DNA of 64,000 nucleotides from NCBI RefSeq assembly GCF_019711195.1, contig NZ_CP081299.1, forward strand, positions 186,001-250,000, read 5' to 3'. Every line of letters starts with the position of its first letter. Position 1 is the first letter of the stretch. The notes under the pieces were generated by a model, which was not told the origin of the DNA, searched no databases, and saw nothing but the letters and a program-made list of their open reading frames with translations. The translations under genes and the position numbers were made by a program. Below are positions 46,304 to 54,737 of this stretch, one piece after another. This DNA comes from Dyadobacter sp. NIV53. GTDB lineage: Bacteria > Bacteroidota > Bacteroidia > Cytophagales > Spirosomataceae.

Positions 46304-47124
46304 TTGATGCCCAGCAAAAGTTACAAGGCCAGGTTGCAATTGTTACAGGATCGAGCTCAGGAATTGGCAAGTCCTGTGCAATTTACTTAGCAAGTTTAGG
46401 TGCAAAAGTTGTTGTTAATTATGCATCAAATCTGGAAGAAGGCCAGAAGGTTGTTAAAGAAATAACGGAAAGCGGCGGTACAGCCATTCTGGTAAAAGCC
46501 GATGTGAGCCATGAAGAAGAGGTAAAGGCAATGTTCAATCAGACAATCAGTACTTTCGGTAAATTGGATATTCTGGTAAGCAACGCAGGTTTGCAGCAGG
46601 ATTCTTCCTTTCTTGAAATGACGCTGGAAAAATGGCAAAAAGTGATCGATGTTAATCTTACCGGACAGTTTTTATGTTGCCGTGAAGCTGCCAGACAGTT
46701 TGTAGCACAGGAAAAAGCAAAAACTGAACCTGATCATAGCGAGTTGTCAATCGGTAAAATTGTCTTAATGAGTTCTGTACATGATATTATTCCTTGGGCT
46801 GGCCATGTTAATTATGCAGCTTCCAAGGGTGGTGTTATGATGTTTATGAAATCCATATCACAGGAATTGGCACCTCATAAAATACGGGTCAATTCTGTAA
46901 GTCCGGGAGCTATCAAGACGACTATTAACAAGGAGGTATGGTCTGATCCTGAAAAGTATAAAGGATTACTTCAGCTTATACCTTATAAACGGATCGGTAC
47001 TCCACTGGATGTTGCGAAAGCTGTTGCATTTCTTGTGTCGGATGACTCGGATTATGTAAATGGCGAGACATTATATATTGATGGAGGAATGACCCTTTAT
47101 CCGGAATTTGCGGATAATGGCTGA
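46300..47124 (+). CDS. SDR-family oxidoreductase (glucose 1-dehydrogenase-like)
   Basis: A 274-aa classical short-chain dehydrogenase. The cofactor motif is TGSSSGIGKS, the structural motif is SNAGLQQ, the catalytic Ser is in VLMSSVHD, and the Tyr-x3-Lys is in VNYAASKGG. The C-terminal end DYVNGETLYIDGGMTLYP is typical of glucose 1-dehydrogenase-type SDRs (NAD(P)-dependent oxidation of a sugar hydroxyl). Cytoplasmic. Coupled to the 71-aa gene and closed by a strong terminator. Confidence 0.88.
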   Translation: MIDAQQKLQGQVAIVTGSSSGIGKSCAIYLASLGAKVVVNYASNLEEGQKVVKEITESGGTAILVKADVSHEEEVKAMFNQTISTFGKLDILVSNAGLQQDSSFLEMTLEKWQKVIDVNLTGQFLCCREAARQFVAQEKAKTEPDHSELSIGKIVLMSSVHDIIPWAGHVNYAASKGGVMMFMKSISQELAPHKIRVNSVSPGAIKTTINKEVWSDPEKYKGLLQLIPYKRIGTPLDVAKAVAFLVSDDSDYVNGETLYIDGGMTLYPEFADNG

Positions 47125-47154
47125 TAATATTTGAAACTAAAAACCAAATAATGC

Positions 47155-47191
47155 AAAAACGCGCCAAGGATATTCCCGGCGCGTTTTTTTT
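47155..47191 (+). terminator. intrinsic terminator after the SDR gene
   Basis: Stem AAAAACGCGCC / GGCGCGTTTTT followed by more T, 31 bp after the stop. Confidence 0.93.
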
Positions 47192-47285
47192 GGTCTGAAC
47201 TGCTGAAGGCGGGCTGAACGGAAAGGCGTAGTAAAAATTATTTTATAGTTTAAACGAACAGCCTCGCAAAAGCCATTCAGACCGG
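47192..47285. repeat. intergenic inverted-repeat element, family 1, copy 2
   Basis: A 94-bp element with terminal arms GGTCTGAA (47192-47199) and TTCAGACC (47276-47283). Its right end GCCATTCAGACCGG matches copy 1 (18038-18051) at 13 of 14 positions, and an internal ATAGTTT word is shared. As in copy 1 it lies next to a terminator between convergent genes. Confidence 0.6.
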
Positions 47286-47293
47286 ATCAAGCG

Positions 47294-49783
47294 CTATTCG
47301 TTTATCCCGGTTTTACCTTCCATACCGAAGACAAATTCACCTTTTTCAATGGACCAGTCATTTCCAAAAAAGCCAGCCATCTTTACGCCTTTAAAACCAT
47401 TTTGTAACATAGCTGCCGAAAAGATCATCAGATCGGGAAAACCACTTCCACCTGCAAAATACTGATTAGCATTTGCAGCCTGCATGCCTATTTTTCCTGT
47501 TCCGCTGATCACTGCGATTGAAGCAATTTTGCTGTCTTCTCTTGGCCATACGAAATAAGCAGCAAGATCATCTCCCGTGAATTCTTTCGAACCAGCTATG
47601 ATTTTTCCAGCCGATACCTGAACCGGACATTTAGACAATAATTTACCCCACGCCAGATTGTTAGTTGCATTTCCGTATAAAATTACACCCCGGTCTTTAT
47701 ACTCAGCTGTGTTGAAATTCTTATCCGATACGAGATCAACTGCACCATTACCTCTGTAATACCAGGTTTCTGAATCGTATCGTGCCTTATTAATAGCCCA
47801 ACTGTTTTCCAACTCAGATCCGTTAGTTGCATATACAAATACCATCCGGTTACGGAAAGGGTCTTTGAATGTGCCATTTCTGTCAATATTTTTTTCTGTA
47901 ACTTTTATTTCAGCTGAAATTTCCCATTTATCAGTTTTACGAAGAAATACAATTTCATCCTTCTTTTTTACTTCGTAATTGATAAGTGGCAGGCTATCAA
48001 GTTGTATTTTAACAGTACTTCCTTTTTCAAAAGCAGATAACGCAAGTGAAAATGTAGCAATATTATCAGAAGTCCCGGATATTTTCTTTTCAGCTTTATC
48101 CATATCCAAAATTACCCTGCTGAATTTAAGCGGTGATATTTGTTGCTGAATAGTCACCCATTTCATTTTTCCGGACACGCCAGGATTAGCTGTTGTAAAA
48201 TCAATATGGTAGGAAGCAGTATCCTTTTTAATAGAATGCCAGCTAAAAAAATTAAAGATCGGAGGCCAGTCAACACTGATATCTCCGTACCAGTGTCCAC
48301 CACCAATATGCTCATAATAACTAAAATCGTTGTGAAAGCCGGAAAGCAATTTTTTCATCTGACGGGCATATTCAACACTTACAGTTCTGTCAGCATCGCC
48401 ATGAGCAATATAAACACCCAGCCCTTTATAGTTTTGTGATAAAGCCAGAACATTACTTGTATTACTTGCACGCAGTAATATTTCCTCAAGGGGAGATCCC
48501 GCACTATCAGGAATGACACCATCGTGAGAACCGTAAGAAGACAAAGTAGGATAACCAGCTGACGGAGCGATTGCAGCCCATTTTTCCGGATAAGTTGCGC
48601 CCAGAAACCAGGTTCCATGGCCACCCATAGAATGACCTGTAAGATATATACGGGAAGGATCAGGTGAATATTGTTTTTTAGTAATGGCCAGCACTTCCAA
48701 AGCATCAAGCCGTCCCCAGTCTTCCCAATTAAATCCTCGGGGACGACGGTTTGTAGGAGCAACTACTACTCCCCAGTCTTTCGGTTTATAAGCTCTAGCC
48801 TGACTAATAGCCTGCACCTCAGCGCCATGAACGGAAAAAAACAAAGCAGGAGCAACATCAGATTTTTTACCAATGTTTGGCGAAACCGCATAATATTGCA
48901 CGCTGCCATCTATTTCGCTCACAAAGGTACGGCTGTATTGTTTTTCAGCTGCTGTGGTTTCCAGTTCGATCGTTTTTGTATCAATACTCTTACCTTTTTG
49001 GTTAAGAACTACTGAGACTGGATATTTACCTGGTGATAAAGCATTGTTTCCATTTACCAATATACCAACTTTTCGCGTGCTCAATGCTGGAATATTCGGA
49101 ATTGCAGTTGTAGCAGATTTATCGGAAACATTAGAAACAACAGTCAATCCGGTCAATGGTTGTGAAGAAGTATTTATTATAACCAACCCTACCCATAGCG
49201 AATCGTTTTTAAGCTCAGCCACTGCATTCGGCATCGTCAGATCTTCCGTATTCAGCAAAACTGGCTTTTCCGGAAAAACCAATTTTGCTGTAATACCTCC
49301 AAACCTGCCAAAGCGCGCAACACGTACATAAAATTCATTTTTACCCTTTTTCAGTTTAACAGGTAAATTCATCCAGCCATATCGGTAGACATCGCCTCCC
49401 CGCGGAACACCATTGACATAAACCATGTCGTTTCCGGTAATATTGAGTAAAACAACCTGCTCTTTTTTCGATTCATAGGTCAGATAAACATAGCCATTAG
49501 AAAAGCCATCTCCCCTGAAACGATGCGTAGAATCAGCTTTGATTAAATTCCATTTTACAGTATTACCTTTTTCATCATTTTTAACAACACTTCCTTCTTT
49601 AGGAGAAATTAACTGACCTGAATATAACTTAAATGCCAGATCATCCTTATAAAGCGCTTCTCTGCCATATTGGTGCAGAGGACCCGTGCCTAATCCCTTA
49701 TCGAAGAAATAAGTTGTCTGAGCACGGGAAGATGTAATAAATAAGGTTAGCATTAATAAAAACAGGCACGCAGAATTTTTCAT
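47294..49783 (-). CDS. secreted prolyl-oligopeptidase-type alpha/beta hydrolase
   Basis: An 829-aa protein with a signal peptide ending near SSRAQ. The N-terminal half (about 25-270) is beta-rich, with jelly-roll-like segments (YVNGVPRGGDVYRYGWMNL, NEFYVRVARFGRFGG). The alpha/beta hydrolase core (about 290-500) has the nucleophile Ser385 in TGHSMGGHGTW, the acid in HGDADRTVS (about 460) and the base His in GGGHWYG (about 498). A C-terminal accessory region follows. It may be an esterase or peptidase acting on polymers; substrate unknown. Confidence 0.82.
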   Translation of the reverse strand: MKNSACLFLLMLTLFITSSRAQTTYFFDKGLGTGPLHQYGREALYKDDLAFKLYSGQLISPKEGSVVKNDEKGNTVKWNLIKADSTHRFRGDGFSNGYVYLTYESKKEQVVLLNITGNDMVYVNGVPRGGDVYRYGWMNLPVKLKKGKNEFYVRVARFGRFGGITAKLVFPEKPVLLNTEDLTMPNAVAELKNDSLWVGLVIINTSSQPLTGLTVVSNVSDKSATTAIPNIPALSTRKVGILVNGNNALSPGKYPVSVVLNQKGKSIDTKTIELETTAAEKQYSRTFVSEIDGSVQYYAVSPNIGKKSDVAPALFFSVHGAEVQAISQARAYKPKDWGVVVAPTNRRPRGFNWEDWGRLDALEVLAITKKQYSPDPSRIYLTGHSMGGHGTWFLGATYPEKWAAIAPSAGYPTLSSYGSHDGVIPDSAGSPLEEILLRASNTSNVLALSQNYKGLGVYIAHGDADRTVSVEYARQMKKLLSGFHNDFSYYEHIGGGHWYGDISVDWPPIFNFFSWHSIKKDTASYHIDFTTANPGVSGKMKWVTIQQQISPLKFSRVILDMDKAEKKISGTSDNIATFSLALSAFEKGSTVKIQLDSLPLINYEVKKKDEIVFLRKTDKWEISAEIKVTEKNIDRNGTFKDPFRNRMVFVYATNGSELENSWAINKARYDSETWYYRGNGAVDLVSDKNFNTAEYKDRGVILYGNATNNLAWGKLLSKCPVQVSAGKIIAGSKEFTGDDLAAYFVWPREDSKIASIAVISGTGKIGMQAANANQYFAGGSGFPDLMIFSAAMLQNGFKGVKMAGFFGNDWSIEKGEFVFGMEGKTGINE

Positions 49784-50526
49784 AAATAGCCAGATGTAAA
49801 ATAAAATTCACTTTTATATCAAATACATCTTCTAAAATAGTCCATACTTACCTTAAATTAAAACTAAGACATCGTCCTTTTCAATTTAAAAATCATAACT
49901 TACTCATGTTTAATTACTTATATTTATAAAATATTTTAATATATTGAGCTAATAATTTTCATTTTATTAATAATAAAAAAATGATATTAATTTTGTCTTG
50001 CTGTACATGAATGGAAGCTGGGAATTAGGGCGTACCTGGTATAAGATTTTAAGAAAAAAGAATTTAGGAAAATAATTGAAGTATGAGTCCATACCTTTTA
50101 CAACAGACGGTATTGGTATGAGCTTAAAAAGTAAAATTCAGAAGATTGCTAATAAATAACTGATAGAAGAGGGAATGCGTACTGACTAAGTATAAATCGG
50201 AGATAATAATCTTTTTTTCCTGAACACTTTCACTCAACTCTTTTACTCGCAATACGTTTGCAAATAAAAGAGTGAATGAGAGGAGGGTTTAAATATCTAC
50301 AAGAGTGTTGAGAAATATTGTGTGTATATAACGCTCAACTAGTTCTAACTTTTCGATACTCAAATGTCTGAAATTTAATTTTAACGCAAGTCATGGGAAA
50401 CCATGATATGCATCTACTGCCAACCATGATTTTATGCCTTTTGTTTGGAAGAAACCGATAAGACAGGCATATTTATATCAGGTAACTCGTTTTTAACGAC
50501 AGGTCTTTCCAAGGATCCCTCCTACT
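49784..50526. other. 743-bp AT-rich region without a supportable gene
   Basis: It separates two divergent genes. No frame longer than about 25 codons has gene-like features. One hairpin, ACTCTTTTA (50237-50245) with TAAAAGAGT (50265-50273), stands out; it has no T-run. The region may hold promoters for the esterase and the sensor genes, but no clear TAnnTTTG element was found. Confidence 0.5.
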
Positions 50527-53475
50527 ATGCAAAAAATCTTCCCTATCATCATTCTATTACTATTGGCAGGAACGGCATGTAAGAGCCAGAATTCCTATCA
50601 ATTCAATCATATTGGTATAGGTGATGGTTTGTCGCAAGGTTCCATTTATCACATTCACAAAGATTCAAGAGGATTTCTCTGGCTGGGAACACAGGACGGA
50701 ATCAATCGGTTTGACGGAAAGAATATTCAGGTTTATTTATCAGGTGCAAGTGGTGAATCAACCAATGTACAGGGAATTGCAGAGGACAGTAATGCAGATC
50801 TGTGGGTCGGTTCGCACAAAGGGCTTTATAAATATGTAAGGAACCAGAACAAATTCATTCGCCCAAGGCTGAAAAACTTATCAGCTGACAGATCAGTACA
50901 TGTTTTTAGCGACCGGAAAAAGAACATCTGGATATTATCCGAAAATGGGCTTTATTACATTGAGAACGATGAGGTAAAACTGTTTACAAAGGAACTGGCC
51001 TATAATAAATCTCAAATCAATAATTTTTTGGCCGAATCACCAGATGGTGATTTCTGGATTCTTGGTGTACATAATGGCTTAAAAAGATTTTCTCTCAGAG
51101 ATAAAAAAATCTATCATTATTTTTCTGATCATTCAAAAAATGTTTATGGTACACCCAGAGCCTTTAATTGCATAAATTTTGATCAGGCCGGAAACTTATT
51201 TCTAAGCAGTAATACAGGTCTGATGAAGTTTGATTACAGCCGTAAGACGTTTGAGATTTATTCCAAAAACCTAAATATTACGCGACATCATATTCTTGAT
51301 ATTGAGGAAGATAAAAACGGAATGTTATGGCTGGCCACCGAAGGCAATGGAATATTGATTTTTGATCCGGAAAAAGAGCAGCTAATACAGCATCTCAGGC
51401 ACGAAGATGATGTGGTTAATAGTCTTAAATTCAATGAGGTAAGTGAAATTTTCGTTGATGAAAACAATGATGTGTTTGCTAACACTGATCCGCAGGGACT
51501 TGATATTATTACAGCTGTTTCCTCAGCTTTTAAATTTTATACTTTTGGAAAAAACCCTCATTACAATTTAAGTGCTTATTCCATTCGTGGGCTGGCCGAA
51601 GATAAAGATTCCAGTATATGGATTGGTACTGAGTTGGGCGGAATTAATCGTTTAACGCCGAAAACAGGCAAAATAAAACATTATACAATTGAAAATGGCC
51701 TGCCTGACAATATTGTAAGGTACATCTTAAAAGATCCCAAAAACAGGATTTGGGTTGCTACATTGAATAGTCTGGCCGTTTATGAACCTTATTCTGACCG
51801 TTTCACAAAAATCAATCTACCAGTATTGTGCGAAATTATAACCATTATTTCAGTGGGTCCTGACTTACTTTTATTGTCAACAAATAAAGGTCTTATAACA
51901 TTAGATACCAATACCGGCAAAATAATTGATCATTCCTATCCCAATCTGGTTTGCGGATATGCCTCATATATGGATGAGGGTTCAGGTATGATTTATGTTT
52001 CAGATAGATACAGGGGTATCAATGGTTTTACCATACAGCATAATAAGCCAGTGTTCAAAAGGAAGTACGTCGAAAACCTGCATATCATGCAAATCTATCA
52101 TGAGCCTTCCAGTAAGTTCTATTGGGCATGTACCGATCGGGGTTTGGTAAAGCTTAATCTGAACGAAGGAAAAGTGATTAAAAATTATGGTGTGACAAAT
52201 GGCCTGCATCACGAATTCGTATATTCCGTATTAAAAGATAATTCCGGGCTGTTTTGGCTAAGTACTAATCGTGGACTTACCCGTTTCAATCCTAATTCTG
52301 AAAGATTTGAATTTATTAAAGAGATACCTCCGAGAGAATATAATTCGAGAGCTGCAATGGTAACCAAAAATGGTAACCTGTATTTCGGAAGCACCAGTGG
52401 TCTTGATCTTATACAGCCAAAACTGCTTACAATTCGCAATGAACATGTTGGTGTACACCTAACTGAAATAATATATGACCGGCCAGATTCCAAACAGGAT
52501 TCAACTTATGTGGGGGAACGCTCTTCATTACAATTGCCTTACGAAAGCAATACAATTTCGCTGAAATTTACTGCAACTGATTACCGCAGCGGTGGGTTAA
52601 ATCGTTTCCGTTATTTTCTTAAAGGATATGATAAGGATACCATTTATGCAGGGACATTAAACCAGGTGCGCTACGCACTTTTGCCGGCAGGTACTTACGA
52701 ATTCAGGCTTCAGGCATCTGATCTTGGCGGAAATTGGGTTTCGCCTGTTAAAATATTACAAATAAGAATTTTACCTCCCTTCTGGCAGGACTGGTGGTTT
52801 ATTATACTCGCTGTAGCGATTTGTGCAATTATTGTATTTCTGACAGTCAGAAGTTATCTGAATTACAAACTTCACATTCAGATGATAGAGTCTGAAAAAA
52901 GGATATTTCTCGAAAAAGAACGTAGCCGTATTGCCCGGGATATCAACGATAGCCTGGGTTCAGAACTGTTCGGGCTGAAACTAATGGGACAGGTTGCATT
53001 ATCACAAACAAGAAGGGAAGATGCGGATTCATATCTTCAAAAAATTGTGGACGTCTCAAAAGGCATTTCTGAAAAAATAAGTGAAGTAATCTGGCTGACA
53101 GATTCCAGCCAGGATAATGCTGAAAGTTTGTGGGGATACATTCAGAAAAACGCTCTGATATACTTAAAACCTTCCGGAATAAATTATCATTTTGAGGCGC
53201 TTCCCGTTAATCAGATTTTTCAGGTCTCAGGAGAAAGACGACATGAAATTTTAAATTTTTACAAACATCTGTTCCTGGAACTGACCAGAACCTGTAATCT
53301 TTATCAGTGTGAGATTAAATTTCTTACCTATTCAAATAACCTGGTCATATCTATTGCCAATCCGCAACGGCCCGAAATGGATAAGGCTCTGCTTTTAAGT
53401 CTGGAAAAACTAAGAGGAAGCCTCACCATCAACTCTGAATCTCCATTAATAATGGAGATACCTCTTGGTGATTGA
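50527..53475 (+). CDS. two-component-type sensor with Reg_prop and Y_Y_Y domains, degenerate kinase core
   Basis: A 982-aa membrane sensor. A signal peptide is followed by a periplasmic beta-propeller of Reg_prop repeats (about 25-640, e.g. SRGFLWLGTQDGINRFDG and DPKNRIWVATLNSL), a Y_Y_Y domain (about 660-745), one TM helix (about 755-775) and a HisKA_3-like cytoplasmic region. The usual phospho-acceptor motif RIARDLHD is RIARDINDSLGSELFG, with Asn807 (AAC codon) where His is expected. The ATPase region lacks the N-box Asn and the D-x-G-x-G motif (VISIANPQRPEMDKA). The fold is otherwise collinear to the end (SLTINSESPLIMEIPL). This looks like a pseudokinase. It converges on a NarL-type regulator 70 bp away. 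Confidence 0.88.
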   Translation: MQKIFPIIILLLLAGTACKSQNSYQFNHIGIGDGLSQGSIYHIHKDSRGFLWLGTQDGINRFDGKNIQVYLSGASGESTNVQGIAEDSNADLWVGSHKGLYKYVRNQNKFIRPRLKNLSADRSVHVFSDRKKNIWILSENGLYYIENDEVKLFTKELAYNKSQINNFLAESPDGDFWILGVHNGLKRFSLRDKKIYHYFSDHSKNVYGTPRAFNCINFDQAGNLFLSSNTGLMKFDYSRKTFEIYSKNLNITRHHILDIEEDKNGMLWLATEGNGILIFDPEKEQLIQHLRHEDDVVNSLKFNEVSEIFVDENNDVFANTDPQGLDIITAVSSAFKFYTFGKNPHYNLSAYSIRGLAEDKDSSIWIGTELGGINRLTPKTGKIKHYTIENGLPDNIVRYILKDPKNRIWVATLNSLAVYEPYSDRFTKINLPVLCEIITIISVGPDLLLLSTNKGLITLDTNTGKIIDHSYPNLVCGYASYMDEGSGMIYVSDRYRGINGFTIQHNKPVFKRKYVENLHIMQIYHEPSSKFYWACTDRGLVKLNLNEGKVIKNYGVTNGLHHEFVYSVLKDNSGLFWLSTNRGLTRFNPNSERFEFIKEIPPREYNSRAAMVTKNGNLYFGSTSGLDLIQPKLLTIRNEHVGVHLTEIIYDRPDSKQDSTYVGERSSLQLPYESNTISLKFTATDYRSGGLNRFRYFLKGYDKDTIYAGTLNQVRYALLPAGTYEFRLQASDLGGNWVSPVKILQIRILPPFWQDWWFIILAVAICAIIVFLTVRSYLNYKLHIQMIESEKRIFLEKERSRIARDINDSLGSELFGLKLMGQVALSQTRREDADSYLQKIVDVSKGISEKISEVIWLTDSSQDNAESLWGYIQKNALIYLKPSGINYHFEALPVNQIFQVSGERRHEILNFYKHLFLELTRTCNLYQCEIKFLTYSNNLVISIANPQRPEMDKALLLSLEKLRGSLTINSESPLIMEIPLGD

Positions 53476-53545
53476 AAATTTGGGAATCAGGATTCGAGAA
53501 TTAAGACTTTGGTTTATTGAATTCAAATTAAAAAAAAGTCAGATT

Positions 53546-54196
53546 TTATTCCAAAAGATCATGTTTGACAGCAAACAGAACTAGTCCGACAACACTTTTT
53601 GCCCCAATTTTCTGCATCAGATTGCGCCTGTGCGTTTCGACCGTAGGTACGCTTATAAATAACTTTTCAGCTATTTCGTTGGTCGACATCTCTTTTGCAA
53701 CAAGTTTCAAAATTTCCACTTCTCTGAGCGTCAGCTTTGCAGAAGTGCCTTGTAATAAGTCATTTGCTTCGTTTTTTCCCAGTGCAAGTTCAATAACAAC
53801 CTCATCACTAAAGTACTTCTTCCCATCCAAAATAGTGCGGATAGCTATCATCAGTTCATCGCCATCTGCAATTTTCAGCAAATAACCATTTACGCCGACC
53901 TTGACGGCTTCCCTGATTTGTTTTGCGTCCTCAATCATGGTGAGAATCAATACTTTGGCATCAGAATTAATCTTACGTGCCTCAATACAAAGTTCAATAC
54001 CATTCATTGAAGGCATGCGCATATCTGATATTAACAAATCAGCACCTTGCTCCTGATAGTGTTTTAATGCAGCTTTTCCATTAGTATATTTACCTACAAC
54101 TTCAATTTGATCAAATGAAGCCAATAACCATGAAAGGCTATCGAGTACAATTTGATGATCATCTATTAAAATAATGCGTGCTTTTTTGATTGTCAT
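53546..54196 (-). CDS. NarL/FixJ-family response regulator
   Basis: A 216-aa regulator. The receiver domain (1-125) has the acidic pair IDDHQ, phospho-acceptor Asp58 in LLISDMRMP, the Thr in LILTMIED and the Lys in GYLLKIADGDEL, all intact. The LuxR-type HTH (about 150-215) reads LTLREVEILKLVAKEMSTNEIAEKLFISVPTVETHRRNLMQKIGAKSVVGLV. It is convergent with the degenerate sensor, so if they form a pair the phosphate must come from another kinase or the interaction is phosphorylation-independent. Confidence 0.93.
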   Translation of the reverse strand: MTIKKARIILIDDHQIVLDSLSWLLASFDQIEVVGKYTNGKAALKHYQEQGADLLISDMRMPSMNGIELCIEARKINSDAKVLILTMIEDAKQIREAVKVGVNGYLLKIADGDELMIAIRTILDGKKYFSDEVVIELALGKNEANDLLQGTSAKLTLREVEILKLVAKEMSTNEIAEKLFISVPTVETHRRNLMQKIGAKSVVGLVLFAVKHDLLE

Positions 54197-54347
54197 GTAA
54201 CTTAAAGTAAATATGTCTCCAATTAAGCTTTTTTTTATATCATGGCAAAAGCAAACCGCATATTAATCAAGTAATTCTACATATTTTTATCTAATACAAA
54301 ATAAATATTTCTACTTTGTAATCATTCAAATTTTAATTATCATTAAA

Positions 54348-54737
54348 ATGGTTGTTGTTTTTTTTCAGTCAGTATTTAAGTTTATACATAAAAATCCCTG
54401 GATTGCCTGGTTATGGTCATTTCTTATCCTTGCAGCCTGCACCTGGCCTGGAAAGGATATACCTGCTGCACCAGTTGCCGGTTTTGATAAGATCGTTCAC
54501 ACAGGACTATTTGCTGTATGGATTATACTTTGGAGGGGGGCTTATCCGGAAAAGTCATCAGTGACCCTGATTTTATCCGGGATGGCTTATGGATTGGGGC
54601 TGGAATTTTACCAACAGCTTCTGCCATTTGACCGCACCTTCGACTGGTGGGATGCTGTGGCAGATGCTGCTGGTGTGCTGCTTGGATTTACGTTTAAGTC
54701 AATGATTATTGACCATTATCTCCAGCGTTTATATTGA
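54348..54737 (+). CDS. VanZ-like membrane protein
   Basis: A 129-aa protein with four likely TM helices. VanZ-family features are the DK-x-x-H motif in AGFDKIVHTGLF, and EFYQQLLPFDRTFDWWDAVADAAGVLLG with the conserved E-x2-Q and WDxxxD/N pattern. VanZ-like proteins are named after a teicoplanin-resistance accessory protein, but most chromosomal members have no known role; resistance should not be inferred. The last 22 bp overlap the end of pgi on the other strand. Confidence 0.85.
   Translation: MVVVFFQSVFKFIHKNPWIAWLWSFLILAACTWPGKDIPAAPVAGFDKIVHTGLFAVWIILWRGAYPEKSSVTLILSGMAYGLGLEFYQQLLPFDRTFDWWDAVADAAGVLLGFTFKSMIIDHYLQRLY

Noticed and set aside
54348..54737. Glycopeptide-resistance gene from the VanZ similarity
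   Set aside because: No other van genes present; VanZ-like proteins are common chromosomal membrane proteins of unknown role.
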